From assembly GCA_010645155.1 (NCBI GenBank), contig CM021319.1, forward strand, positions 6,675,955 to 6,739,954: a stretch of DNA of 64,000 bases, given 5' to 3'. Shown here piece by piece: positions 12,601-25,700 of this stretch. Below the pieces are notes generated by a model, which did no database searches, was not told the origin of the DNA, and was given only the letters and a program-made list of their open reading frames with translations. Numbering within the stretch: position 1 is the first letter of the stretch; the number at the start of each line of letters is the position of its first letter. Position numbers and translations under genes: made by a program. The stretch is from Tigriopus japonicus. Lineage: Eukaryota > Arthropoda > Copepoda > Harpacticoida > Harpacticidae.

Positions 12601-15600
12601 AGTATGACTGACGCTTTCTTCAACAATGAACTAGCAGCATCTAGCGTACATAATAAGAGCGGCTCGCATGAGTCATGCCCAAAAAGAAGCCGGAGAGATG
12701 CTCATATTTTAACACCGCTTTTCAGGTAATTACTGCCCACAGCATTACTCGTCATCCCATCTTTCTTTCTTACTTACTCAGCTCAGGTAAGTTCGGCGCA
12801 AGGAGTTGATGTGTCGATGATGTAGAGTTTTTTATTCCCGCCAACCACCATCTAATGATAATGATTTCAGATGTGTTCAAGATCGAGTTACCGCAACCAT
12901 TTGTCTGAGAGCAACTTGGTGTGAATGAAATTTATTGGCATGGGTTCCAGGTAGTAAGAACATTTCCACTTGAGAGTGGGCGTTGGCGTCTAAAACCACA
13001 AGCATCCATTGCCATATCTCTTAACGCGGAATAGAGAGCTTAAACAAAGAGTGGCTCCAAGGCACTTATAACACGGCAATTTGCACCACAAACGTTAAAG
13101 GTATCGGTTATTTCTGGATGTCAGAATTCTATAGTGGGTGGCTGAAGTCCTATGAACCCATTATGCACGGTTCGAATTTATCCTCCAGGCTTAATTCCCA
13201 AGAACTTGAGGAAACTAATTGTAGGTTCCTTCGAGCCCTAAAATGATAACAGAGCCATAAGAGACTCTTGGATTTGCCTCCAGGAAATATTTCAATAGCA
13301 TTCCGGTATGAATCGGGAGAATACGGGTCAGATGTTCACGGATGAAGAACAGGTGTGAAAACGATAAGATCTCGTGAACAAGTCGGTGCGATATGGATAG
13401 AGTGAAGCCTGTGAAGGCCGCTATAATTCAATCGAAGGTGACGGGAGTTGAAATTATGGGTGCGGCTTTTGAGATGGAAAGATAACACGCATATGATGCC
13501 TTCTTCAATCTGCTCCCTTGCTTCATTCTTTGGAGCCCCATCCAGACCCTCTGTATCCTCAGAATCAAGATTGGAATTTCAGTCACAAGATCTGTTCGAA
13601 CTTGAATCCCTCGGTTCTCCATAATCACAACGACGACAAGCTTGATCGATGAAGATGGAGATGCTATTGGAAGCTGGTACTTCTTAATTGATCGTGTTGT
13701 TTGTACAATGTACATGTCAAGAAAAACGGTTTGAAGTGTAATAAATGAACTACTGGAGCTTCCGACCCCAAATGGCTCCAAGGTCCTCATTAAGTAGCGT
13801 TCTAAATTATTTATTTCGTCTGAATCAACAAAAGATCCCTCTCTCTAGCTCTCTTTTCCTTGGAGAAGTCTTGCAACGTCACGCTATCCTATTGATGGTT
13901 GGATACGCGGTACGGTAGAAGTAGATCATCCTCAAAAAACGACCATTTGGAGGCTTTTCGAAATCAAAGACTTCCTCGGCAATCAAAAGCATGTTATTGA
14001 ACAGCTGTTGTTGGACGAACCCAATTCGAGTGTCTAAATGACTTGAAGAAACTTGGCCAAGAAGATTGACTTAAAGAGAGAGGAACGAGAACTTAGTAAC
14101 TTCTTCCTTTTAGGAAACGTCCCGAGAGATTCCGGGATTGGATTTCAGCTCTATTTGTGGACCCAACAGGACCAGACTCTCTCTCTCTCCCACACACACA
14201 CAAACAGACAGATAAGGATTTACAAATGGACCCAGGAGAGACTTCTTCTCCTTTTAAAGAGAAACTATGTCTTTTTGTTCCAACACTAGCACCTCCAAAG
14301 CTCATCAAGAAAAGAGAAACAGTGAGAACAGGGTCCGGCGGGGTAATGACCACAATTTTTTGCTTCCATCTCATGCCACAAAAAGTCGAGACAAAAAGAG
14401 ACACTAGGAAAATGAGGGAGAAGAAGGAGAAAGAGTCTGGGGTTAATGAGAAGTGATGCAAGCGCCACAGCTTGAGTCAACTAAAGATGAAAATATCTAC
14501 TGTTCCACTCATTAATTGTTTCCACATGAGATTCTCCATTTGAACACCTTTGAGAGGGTCATCAAAACGGTGTTTTGAAACAGCTTTCGATAAATCTTTT
14601 TGAAGGGCTGACAGAAGTGATCAATGGATTTACAGGTGTAAAAGGCAAAACAAATCATGTCTCGGTCGAGATATGTCCAAGCTTAATAGACTTAGACTGT
14701 ATAGAGACTGACTAATGAAACGTTGTCTCGAACTGACGAAGCGGACTCGCTCCCGATTCTCTCAGAGCTGAGTTGTGGGTTCCAGATATGCACTTTGTGA
14801 TGCAAAAGCCTCGAAACAAGGAACTATTTTTATGAATTAATAAATAGTGAGATGCTTGTCTACGAAAATGCCTCTCGGACAGTCTGAAAGATCTTTCATT
14901 ACGGAGAGAAAAAAGTGGCTTTAGGCCAATGAAGAGCGTGATTCAAAACTCGTTTTGACTAACCTTCCACTTCTAAAATTCAGTGGATACAGTGGGAAAT
15001 TGAGACTGGTGATTGCGGTAGCGCACATCTTTCTCTATCTCTCTCTCTGACCACTCTCTCGGAAATGGGCTTTTGTCGGTGAATCAAAGATTGTAATTAT
15101 GGTCGAACAAAGGCTCTTGCTAATGAAAGAACCCGCTTCATTGGTCCAACCATTCAACAGACACAAAACCACCGTCGTGTTTGGTGTTCGTTGTTCTGGA
15201 GTAGCCAGATCACCTCCAATTGGTGGTAAAATTGGATTTCACGAATTACTCCGAACTGCCCAATAAAAACTCAAAGTCTCGAACGTTGAACCCTTCAGTT
15301 TTCGTATCTCATTTTTATTTCGTGCCCTCAAGACATATGAGTCAATATGATGTCGGAGCCCTGGGAAAGAAGTTCAATCTCGAATCAAAGCTTGAAAAGG
15401 AAATCATAACCCACAAATCACACCCAGATTCGTGTTAATAACATCCTGCCTCAAGAAGATGAGATGCAATTTGCCCCCCTCCCCCTACAAAATTCACTTC
15501 CTTCAACCATTCACAGCTGCAATTAGATCTCAAACTTTTAAAAGCATTCAAAATGTAATGGCTCCAAAGAGGGTTGTCGTAATCAAAAGAGCAACGCACC

Positions 15601-17839
15601 ACAAAATGGGGGCCACCCTGAAGGTGCCAATTACCGCCAGTTTGTTTCCCCCCTTGTTCTAACAACCATCGACCCTCGAACGAACACAATGTCTTAAAAA
15701 GGTTGACATTTTTATTCGTCCGTGTGTGTTCTGTGTATAATTACGTCGACAATGAAACAAGCACGTAACACGAAAATGGTTTCCAGCAATTAAACCAACA
15801 AACCATCTCGGAAGCTCTTTTTAAACCTGTGATAAATATATGAGCACAGGGTGACCCAGATGCTTTGCTTCATGTCTATTCCCTCACTCTTGTCAAAGGA
15901 AATGTTCATTTTCGTCAAGGGAGTGTCCACGCGCCCCAACGGCTTCAATCCAATTTGGCGACTTAGTGCCCGAAAAATCACCCATAAAAAGGGCCGAGCA
16001 GGGAATCTGAGAGGCTTTCAGTCGTGCATGCACTTGGGTAGTCTCTCTTAATTGCCATCAATTAAAAAACAATTCTCGGACTTTTTGGCCCCTGAACCCA
16101 CGTTCTTGACACAAGTTCATCACGGCAAGACCACGGAGTATCTCCGCCCAAATGGGAATGACTCCGAGTTCAAGGAGCTCATTCTCGTGCTTGATTCACC
16201 CTGACAGCCGACATCAAAGACGTGACGTCACTTTTCAAATTGCTGACAATGCCTATTATGACATTAATCTCAATTCATCTTGGTAAACATGGGCCCTTTT
16301 TATAGCATGTGATACTTCATCGCGTCTTAAACCGGTGCCAACGCTCTTCGGATAGAGCCAAAATTAAGAATTTTTGAAATACGAGTGCGGTTCGCTTTTA
16401 GCATTTGCCAGCTCAAGTTACGTTGAAAGATTGAAAGTCCGAGGTTGAAAAGATGGTGAACTCGAAGCGAAATCTTTCATGACTGGGCTTGCTTGTCTGG
16501 CCAGGAAGCTCTGTATCTCTCCGGTTGCTGCCCACTCTTGGGAAAAGCCCCTGAAGGTAAGTAAATTACAGGGAGTCTACATCTACATCTCGACAATTAG
16601 CTGAATGGTTGGAGAACTCCTCGAAGGCTTTGGCAACCCTTTTGCTCAAGTTCGAGCATTACTATTACTGCTTAGCTACTCGGCCCTAGGATGGCTGAGA
16701 TCGAGGAAAAAATTCCGTGAAAACAAAAACAAGTTCAACAGGAGGAGCTTTTAAATCCCAATGATCCCGGAGACGACAAGCCAAAGAGAACAGGTTAAGC
16801 TTTGGAAATGAAAAATAAAAACATTCCACTGTGGGAGGTTTTTGAAGTACACAGCCTGAAGATGTAAAGTTATTGCTTATAAAGGTTCAAAGCCACAAGT
16901 TGTAATCGAATCATAAATATTAGGAGCAAACCTGCTCGAACAAAAGGCTCTTTACATGTTCAAACAAACTTCACATCAAGTTTCTCGAATACACTTGGAT
17001 ACGATATTCGAGTTGAAAGTGGCATTTACTTATTTCACTCGTTTCCAGAGGCAATTTCCTACTTTATGCAGGTTAAGCGCTTTACAACTCATGCAAATGT
17101 GGACCCCATGCAATAAAACGGTCGTGATCTGCGATCTAGGTACTACTTACAAATATCGTGACTTTCTTTTATCTATCGTGATGTTGGTGGAACCATTCAT
17201 GATCAAATCAATTTCTCTCGGCTTTTTTATCTTCCAGTCATTTATAGCTAACTTGTGTTGCTATCTTGTCAAACTCAGAAACCTTAAATTGATTAAATCA
17301 TTCCTAGTCTGGATTGCACAACTGATTAGCTATCGAATGAGTGAAAATCGCCTGAACAGTGTTTGGATTGCCCAAGCAGCTGTCCATTATTCAGGATTGC
17401 ACCCCAGAAAAAAGCCCTTTAGACTTGAGGGTCGGATGACATTAATTTAGGTAGGAACTGAGAAGTTAGAGCCGGCTGATTGCCCGCTCGACAACGTCGT
17501 TGCCATTCAGTCATTAGAGTAAAGCTGCTGATGCCCATGCAAAACCCTTGACCATAAAGGCGGTGAGTGAGGGGCTCTTAGTAAGAAAGACGAAGGATGT
17601 CATAAATCGGAATCTTTCGAGAGGATTTTCTTCTTACCTTCTGGGAATGGTGGGTATAGACCACCCTGACTGTCCGAGGTTTGTCCGGGGTCACCCGAGA
17701 TGTGCTGGACATCGAGTAAAAATACGGACACAAGTAAATGGGTCACAACCCCGCCAAGAAGCGGTCTTTTCTTCGTTGCCATGATGACAAGCTAAAAAAG
17801 GCCAAGCACAAGGCCAGGCGTGGAGTAGGTAGAAGAAAG
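6603..17839. other. Non-coding stretch upstream of the visible latrophilin exons
   Basis: About 11 kb with no exon I can support. It is probably 5' intron or upstream sequence of the minus-strand latrophilin, whose signal-peptide exon should lie on this side. I see only simple repeats: GTCAGT/GT-rich DNA near 8408-8450, an ACAC run near 9617-9627, CTC/ATC triplets near 12541-12590, and CT/CA runs at 14176-14202. Open frames here mostly lack an ATG or read like chance translations. Confidence 0.6.
14176..14202. repeat. Compound (CT)n(CA)n microsatellite
   Basis: A CT run (14176-14189) is directly followed by a CA run (14190-14202). Confidence 0.9.
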
Positions 17840-18680
17840 ATGGCCAAACAGATTGAGAGGTTAGGGAGGAGATGGGATCCTCATGACTACTCAATCACTT
17901 TCCACGAGATTCACTAAGTGGATCTTTTGTTCAACCTCAAGATCATTCCCACGAAAGTTGCGAAAGACAATGCAAATGGGCAGGAACCACCAGCACTTGG
18001 GCACAACTCGTCCTACAGCCACCACAACAGCCTCTTTGGGGGAAGAACTGACTATCTTTATCACCACCTCTTATCTTCCGTCTCGGACTCATTTAACGCC
18101 CTTTCAAGTGGGTAAACACTTTTCTCTTGAAATCTGAGGTAAATAGGGGGCGAGGACTTGTAATACCCTGAAACTCTTACAGCACTTCACTTGCAAAACA
18201 ATCCTTGTCGACAGTGATCTTCCCTCCTCGGTCCCACTGACACTGACCGATTCCGAATTTTTCCTCCGACAACCGAACCTCGGGCAGGACTTCGTTCGCT
18301 CGTTCAAAGGGACATGGCGCTTCTCCAGCCCTTCAACAGGGCTCTTGGCGGAGAGCGCGTTCTCCTCGTCGATAAAAGCGCGCGCAATCTCGTTTTCAAA
18401 ACATTGCTCGAGAGCTGGACAGGGTAACTCATCTGTACGGCCAAGCCATTTGCTACCAGGGGTTGGAAATTCGAAAATTGGCACCACCAAGAAAGATCTC
18501 CAAACACCCACGATTGGATGGAGTCTGGGTGCCAAACTCAATTTGGTGTTTGATGTGCGGGAAGATTCTACCTGTCCATCGGCCAAACCCATCAGTTGAA
18601 TGGTGGGTCCCCAGGGCATACTTGGCGGCAATTTCATTCGGAATATCTTGTCACCAGACTTGACATCGGACTACTCGAAC
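17840..18680. other. Coding-like block, gene or pseudogene, strand unresolved
   Basis: This stretch is unusually free of stops. On the minus strand a frame is open from about 18680 to 18104, with a 177-codon ATG frame from 18637. On the plus strand a frame is open from about 18150 to 18599, with a plausible acceptor (CTCTTACAG ending at 18182). A plus ATG at 17840 (MAKQIERLGRRWDPHDYS) runs 25 codons into a stop. Another minus frame, about 18790-18680, reads FAKMPKLDLPENLVRVVRC before a stop. I recognise no family. It could be real exons, a decayed gene or transposon, or chance in a GC-richer patch. Confidence 0.25.
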
Positions 18681-19322
18681 AAGATTTTCGGGTAGATCCA
18701 ATTTGGGCATTTTGGCGAAGGTTTCGACTATGAAGGGTAAGATCGATTGAGCCTGAGAGACAAGAATTGGTATGTTTCCTTAGACCTCCCTGTGAGCTCA
18801 AGACAATCAACGCAATGTAGTATTGACCAAGATTTGATGAATTGAATACCAAAGAGTGCCTAGGCTAGAAGGATTTCTAGTTACAATACATCACTCTTCG
18901 ATTGGAAACGGACGTCGAGCCGGTAGAGTCCGCCAGGAAAGATTTTACATAGATATCACTTCGACCACTTAAACTCCATTTCTTGTCGAAATGCAGCAAC
19001 TACTTGTCAATGGAAGCGTTATTTACAACCCTCGGAAACTGTAAATGGCATGGAGACAGTTTCCAGATGAAAAATCTTAAAAGCAAGGTTTTCTCTCATT
19101 CAGGTGTGAAAATCTAGATGTAGCTACTGCTTTAAATGATGTCTATGTTTCGTTAATTTATCACAAATATTGAAGCTCTAGCACAACCAGGAACAATAAG
19201 CTTCCATTTGATTTGGTTCAGCAACCACACTATCCAGAAAGTTAGCGTGAGAGACGCCATCGCATTAGATCATTAGAAGCTAACCTAGCGACGAGGGGTT
19301 TTGTTTTCAACCCTTTTTTCCA

Positions 19323-19652
19323 GATTTTCACATCGCCTTCAATCTCGGTCTCATCAATAAGACCGGAGCATGGCAAGGAAGAGAACCCTTCACCCCCATT
19401 GCTACTTTCTATGCTTGCCACAACTCCATTTGGAATGGGAATGGATCATTGATGATCATCAGGGAAAAGGCAGAAGCTATTGGAATCGCATTCTCGACTT
19501 CTCATTACGATACATATCGCGAGAGTGTCTTTTATGATAATGGGTTGGCCAAATCAATACGGAGTGCTTTTTTCCCAGGGTTTTGCTCGTTTTTATTGTC
19601 TCCCTGCATACGTAGATTTGGATGGAAAATGATGTGGACAAAATTACCATGA
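19323..19652 (+). CDS. Possible terminal exon, unknown protein
   Basis: A strong acceptor (a T/C-rich tract ending TTTTTTCCAG) precedes an open frame that runs to a TGA at 19650-19652. The peptide includes DFHIAFNLGLINKTGAWQGRE and FTPIATFYACHNSIWNG, with coding-like composition. No upstream exon was found that joins it convincingly, and I recognise no family. It may be a last exon, a relic of a gene, or chance. Confidence 0.25.
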   Translation, partial: DFHIAFNLGLINKTGAWQGREPFTPIATFYACHNSIWNGNGSLMIIREKAEAIGIAFSTSHYDTYRESVFYDNGLAKSIRSAFFPGFCSFLLSPCIRRFGWKMMWTKLP

Positions 19653-19797
19653 CAATGTCACGTTCCGTCTTTCAAAGGCAGTCTCGACGAGACAAATTTG
19701 ATATTGAAGCGTCGTTCTTCACAAATGCTATCGATCCTGTCCAAGCCAAATGAAGTGAGTGGTGCTTTGACTGCGAACCATAATTACTTCATATAAT

Positions 19798-20213
19798 TCA
19801 TGCCATCCCATTCATCAACGTCAATGGCGAATGCTTTGGAGCAATTGAATGCCAGCTTTGCACCTAGAATAGAACAGATGCCTTTGATGTGAGTACTGGC
19901 CTCAAAGTGAGATTGACAAGACAGATAGCAAGAGAGGTGTATCAGACTACACGGATCACGCCCGGACAGGAAAGGATCACCCAAAGCGATGCCATGAAAT
20001 GTTCATTGCTAGTGATAGCGAATGCTGAAAAACGATCTGCCTCTCACTCACCTTGAACCATTCCCAATTTGCATCCAAGTTCTCGGTTTCACACCATGAC
20101 AGACGATGAGAGATGGTTCTGTCTGATCGATATTGGAACGAAAGCGGATCTCTCCCAATGCTCAGCAGTCCTTCTTGGTTTTCAGGACCAACCAACGGAC
20201 TTGTGCTCTCTTT
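19798..20213 (-). CDS. Possible two-exon 3' end of an unknown minus-strand gene
   Basis: The minus frame open from 20213 ends at a near-perfect donor (TTCAAG|GTGAGTGAG, boundary 20052/20051) after the peptide WCETENLDANWEWFK. A strong acceptor (TCTGTTCTATTCTAG ending at 19864) follows after a 188-bp intron. The joined phase-0 frame adds 21 residues and stops at 19798-19800. An AATAAA lies about 200 nt further downstream on the minus strand (near 19592). Splice signals are good, but the protein is unrecognised and the 5' side meets a stop at 20214-20216. Confidence 0.3.
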
Positions 20214-20329
20214 TTAGATGATAAAGAAATTGTTGGCCATGGATGTGCTGACTCCAACAGCCCACAAGCTATCAAACTCTTTCCACGTCGTATCTTATCT
20301 GAGATCAATCAAACTTGGCGATGACCATT

Positions 20330-22530
20330 TGCGGATGGTCTCGTGGTCGAGATCGTACAACGGCAAGGAAGAACAGCAAGTCAGAGCAAATTGATATCTT
20401 GTAGGCGTCACAACATCAACTTCTTCACACTATGACAAGGATGACGAAGAGTGAATCGGCGGCCATCTGTCAATCGCTCCATCCAGATACGCCAAAATCA
20501 TCTTGCTCGATTAGATCGTGAGATACCGTAGTTTGCAAACTCAAGAGCTCAAGGCCCGTTTCGTTTTAATGGCTTCAAAAGCTCGACGAGCAAAACTGAG
20601 CCCACCAAAGCTCACAAATAGAATGACTATTTGAAAAACCTTTCAGTTTTGCGGTCAACCAATCTTAGTTTGATGGCTGGAGGCATCGGGTGCGAAGGTT
20701 TGGTAGCTTTGGTCGATTGTTCTCGTCTGGACCACAGACAAGTGGGTGTGTCTGAAAGTGTCCTATACAATATGAGCTTTATTCTGAACAGCTTTTGGAT
20801 TTACGTGATCAAATGGAGATTGCATGGGACGGGTTAACGTCAGTTGCGTGTGGCAGAGGGTGACAAACGATCAATTCAACCCTCTTCTCTATTTCTCTTT
20901 CTACTTTGGCCCACACAAACCGAACCGTTTCCAGAACGCGTTTTTCCACAAGGAATCGTTTCCCAATACATCAAAGAATGTTAGAAAGTCTACTTGGTGC
21001 TTGACAAGTTTATGAACACAAGGACCAAAACCAACCAAAAATAGGTCTCCCGCGGGTTCTTAAATGAGCCCATTAACTTTCCAAAGATACACGAACAAAT
21101 TTCACTGACAATACTTGTTTTCGGCATGATCGTGCCATCAATTGATTATTTTTCTACAAAGTTTTCTTTGGAATTAAAAAATGGTTTGGATGGATTGGCA
21201 ACAAAAAAGAAGCCAACAAAATTGAATCGTTTTTCAATTTTGACCCGATCAATTTTTCGAGTAACCTTGAGTTTAATTCCAATGAAGACACAAATGAAGG
21301 AAACTATTTTTTTGTGGCCATACTTTTCTAGACAAATGTTATCAGTTGATGCGTGCAAATATACTAGAAATTTGTAAATTATTCAGCAATGTTTTTATAG
21401 CTTTTGAAGGTGTTGCAATCCAATCCAAACGTTCAAGACCTACAAACCTTAAAAGGAACTTACCCTTCTACATAAACATGTTTTTTTGAAATACATGGCA
21501 AAATGAGAATAAAATACAGTAGTAGGTAATTCAGGACTAAAGCACTTTTAAGTAGACCCAGAGAGACTAAGGACCTCGTTGAGATGGGAAACGAGAACAA
21601 GAGAAGGAGAAGTGGATCGCTAACCCAGCAGGAGACTTCTCTCTCCATTGGATTGGCGTCCCGAGTCTCAGGATCGCTCACTCACGTTGGAAACAACGCT
21701 CGATTCTGCCAGAATTGGAGGATTCATGAGTTCATTTGAACACCCAGGGGGTGCATCATCCTCGCTTCAATTTAGTTGAGGGAGGGTTGCACTCTCAGCT
21801 CTGAACACGTTGAGCGCTTGGGAGAGAACTAACACTCAATTTTAAAGAGGTAAACTTATAAGTATTTTTCTTGAGCCACCTTGCTTTAAAGTTTGAATTT
21901 GGCCATAAAAAATGAAAATGTACTAATATTTCTGGTCACATTCTACCAATGCATGTTTCATTTGGTTTGAAGGCTCAAAATTAGGTGATAAAAATGAAAA
22001 TGACCCATTAATTTGATTTGAATATTTCCTACTTCATTTTCACTGATTATTGTTACCATGCAAGAGGGGCAAACGGATTTGAAACAAAATAGCAAAAAAA
22101 AGGTAGAATTGGTTAACCTTAAGGTGGAATTGCCCTGACTATTCCTAGAGCTCTACTGTATACCCAGTTGTGCATAAACTACGCACAATACGAAGGGAAC
22201 AGGGGACCAACCCTGCCTTGATTTATGGAGTGATTGATTTAGGGTTTGCGCAAATCGGTGGCGGCAACAATACCACCACCAGCACCACTATCACTTCTTG
22301 ATACGAGCAGTCTGGATCTACATATTCAATTCTTAAGGAAGGAGCCAAGAGTAACTTGTTTTCTGAAAAGAGAAACTGGATTGAATTCCATCCTCGAATC
22401 CGGTACAGAGCATGGGTATTTGGATTTCTTTAGTGATGCACTGAAGGGTCATGGCAAGATCGAACTCTTTGTAAAGGAGAGATTTACAGTGCTTAGGAAT
22501 CCAAATATAACTCATAAGAATAAATTGATA
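20330..22530. other. Intergenic or intronic stretch, nothing supported
   Basis: No convincing exon, RNA gene or transposon. Composition becomes more AT-rich after about 21050. Confidence 0.55.
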
Positions 22531-22771
22531 CTGTAGAACAGGGGTAGGCAACGGGGTAGTGGGCTGTGGCCCACTGGTGGGCCCAGGATCTGTTGGGAAA
22601 GTCTAAAATAGTGGTCCTGCGAGACATTCATAGTACTGTACTCGTGGGCCCAATTCTTTTTGACCGTTGATTTGTGGGCCCTGAACCTATCAACGTCTGT
22701 TTGGTCGGCCCCTTACAACATGTAATCAAATTTGGCGGGCCTTGGCCCAGTTGCCCACCCTTGCTGTAGAA
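22531..22771. mobile_element. hAT-like MITE with 8-bp target-site duplication
   Basis: A 225-bp element (22539-22763) has imperfect 14-bp terminal inverted repeats: CAGGGGTAGGCAAC at the left and, read inward from the right, CAAGGGTGGGCAAC. It is flanked by exact 8-bp direct repeats CTGTAGAA (22531-22538 and 22764-22771). An 8-bp duplication and CA(G/A)GGGT ends are typical of the hAT superfamily. There is no coding capacity, so it is non-autonomous. The interior is rich in GGGCC/GGCCC. A diverged copy lies at 53291-53495. Confidence 0.85.
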
Positions 22772-25700
22772 TGATGCATGTTCAATTAAAAGTAAGTGCT
22801 TTAGAGAAATTCAAATCTATGCAACCGTTAATGAATATCCAAAAAAAACCGTGGCGATACTAGATTGGTGAATCTCAGATGGCTTTTATTCTTCCTTCTT
22901 ATCAAAATAGTAGTTTTGTATCAGAGCTGTTTACGATTTTTCTTTTCCAATTTGAAGCCTTTGAACAATCAATTCCACAATTCCCAGAAAAAGGAAAATA
23001 TGGCAAAGGTTGAGTATTTACCTTTTATTCTTTTAAAAGGCCAGATCGGTTCTTTTTAGCCCCAATCAACTTTATCCAAACATTTCTTATTTTACAAACA
23101 AAGTCAAGACATCCCGATAAAAGCAAGGGAGATTTCCCAAAAAAGTTTTTCTCCCTTTGGGCTCGTAGAACGAAAGCTAAGATTTGCAATTATTGATGTT
23201 AGTTCTTTCTTCAATATGTTCTCATGCCATGTACGTTTAGAACATTTTCTTGCACACATTGATTGTCGAAGCTAGGTCACATTCATCAGAGACGACAAAT
23301 GTCTCGCTATTTTCTCCATATCTGAACGAAGTCCAAATGCGAGTGAAACAGGTTTAAGTCTGGACATGGGGAAACTTTGTCGCCACGTGATGACCGGAAA
23401 TCTCATGATGAGAGGATCAATTTCCTCGAGGGTCAACAGACCCAGAAATTGCAATTAACTGGGACGAAAATACATGTCCGCTCTTGACGGTCTTCATCCT
23501 GAACCTGTCATAAAAAGTTTCACCTTCACAGAAGGATTTATTTCGTAATTGGCCATCATCTCAAAAAAGATTTGAGGTGGTTTGACTTGTTGGGACTGAC
23601 CGAGGTGGATTATTTGACGTAAAGTGCTCGATGAACTCGATTGCTCGAATTGTAGCCCAATCAATCATCTTTTCTCGATTTCTTAATCCCTTCCAACGTC
23701 CACCGAAGCCCATCCATCCAACACCTGAACGTCAAAAGCCAGCCAACACACGGATTTCACTTCAGAAATGAAAAGGGTCAAATTATGAGTTTTATTTATT
23801 CGTAATCCAAGGACCAAAGTCACTTTTTGATTGAGATTCCACTGATTCAGAGGGAAAGGATGGGATGTAACAATAACAAAATCCTATCTACTTCATAATA
23901 GATATGCCAAGTGCGGGCGGACCAGTCATAATAGCACTTGAAGGATCTCGAGCGATGGCATTCCTACGATAATTCGATCCGAAATGGATAAGAATGTTAA
24001 GTGCTTTACCCTCCGAAATCTTTCAAACGAACCCCGAGATTCATCCAGCAGATATTTTCTCATATCAAGGAGATTGACCGATGGACTGACTTTAGATAAG
24101 GTCAATGAGAAACATGAACGATCTTTGATAAAGTAGGTAAAGCTTGGTCGATGTTTGAATCGCTTATCGAGTGTTGACAAAAGCGATGCAGAATTGTAGT
24201 GTCTAATTCAGCCTTCTCCGACAGGTGACACCAGCCACAATTGTGGAGTTCGAGTCTATTTTAAGACGGAAATTGAAATGGGAGATTATCCTGACTATGA
24301 ATTAAATCTGAATTACGGGGGAAAAGTGGAGGGTCCAATGTCCATTCACCCAACTATTCAACCTACCAACCATTGTGAGGACAGATGGTACAAGAAATAG
24401 AAATGAGATTAAAAGTGGCAATCCCAAGTTCAACAAGGGGATTGCCATTCAAGAGGAGGGAGAGACATGATGCAGGTTGATGGTTTGTTAGTAACTATCC
24501 AATTCATTTCCCATTACCGTTCCAGCACTCTCTTAAGATGAATTGAAAATCATGGCCTTGAAAAATGGAAAGACATTCGAAAGCACTGCACATGTTTGAA
24601 GTGTTGCAAAACTCCTTGGATTCTCAAAAGTAGGGCACAAATAAGATAGTGATTAATTCTTTGCATGTTACCTTTCTTCGCCAGAAGCAAAATCAATTTT
24701 GAGACAATCTTGGAAATATTAGATTACCAAAATTAAGAACCAGTGGATCATGTTTTCCCGCTTTGACAAATATAACTGTACCTTATATATGTTAGAGTGC
24801 ATTTTTAAACTTTTTCAATATTTGCCCCCCAAATCAGGATTTACGATCTGATTTTTTAAACGGAACTAGTCGAGTGGCTAAGAAGTTCACTAATCTAATC
24901 TTAAACTAGCCTGACAAAGCAACCTAAATATTCTAAGTTTTTATATAAAATGATAAAATTGGAACAATTTTCACCCTTCGCCATTTCTATAAACTGTTTG
25001 ACCAACTATTTTGTCGAAAAAGCTTGTAAAAAAGTTATCTCTTTTGCCATTTCACCAAATAAAAATCATCCCCCATTATAGCTTGAGTGGTGCATGAATT
25101 TTCGAAAAACAAGGAAATGAAAATGAAAAGCAGAAGATTTGACTGATGATTCTAAATGAGGATTTCGTCTGCTACAAATATTTCAAATTTCATGAAGTTT
25201 TTTTTCGTTCATTTTCACATTTATTTCTAGTCTTTTCATCCATAATTAAGGCTAAATTGTCGCTGACAAGGACAATTACAGAAGAATTTCCCTGTTAATC
25301 AAAACTTAAGGTTATGTTCAAAAACAAAAAAAGAGGTTTAGTGAGCGCTTGTTTTCAGTTTCGTCAAGTTTACCGGCGCTCTGACCGACGCGCTGAAAGC
25401 CTGCGATCACTTTGGAAATTCTTATTTCATAAATAGATTCACACCCCAGAAACCCACTTCATGTACAACTTTAAAAGATAATTAATCCATTCCAGTTGAG
25501 TAATTGAAGACAAAATAGATTATGTAACAAAAATGAACTAGTAATCATTTCTCTCACGTGCTATAAGCCTTCCCACAAACTACCCCCAGACTTCTCAATT
25601 CTAGCTAAGCAGGCAGACCGCCGTGACAGTGCGGAGATCCGTGACCTCTAGATGACGTAGGCTGTATTTTCTGAATTGACTCTGAGAATCGAACTTCAAA

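Noticed and set aside
14093..14480. Minus-strand hydrophobic frames resembling signal peptides
   Set aside because: They begin with TTG rather than ATG and arise from a low-complexity AG-rich region.
16956..17450. 164-codon ATG frame on the plus strand
   Set aside because: Hydrophobic but unrecognised, without splice context or polyadenylation signal; this length is expected a few times by chance in 64 kb.
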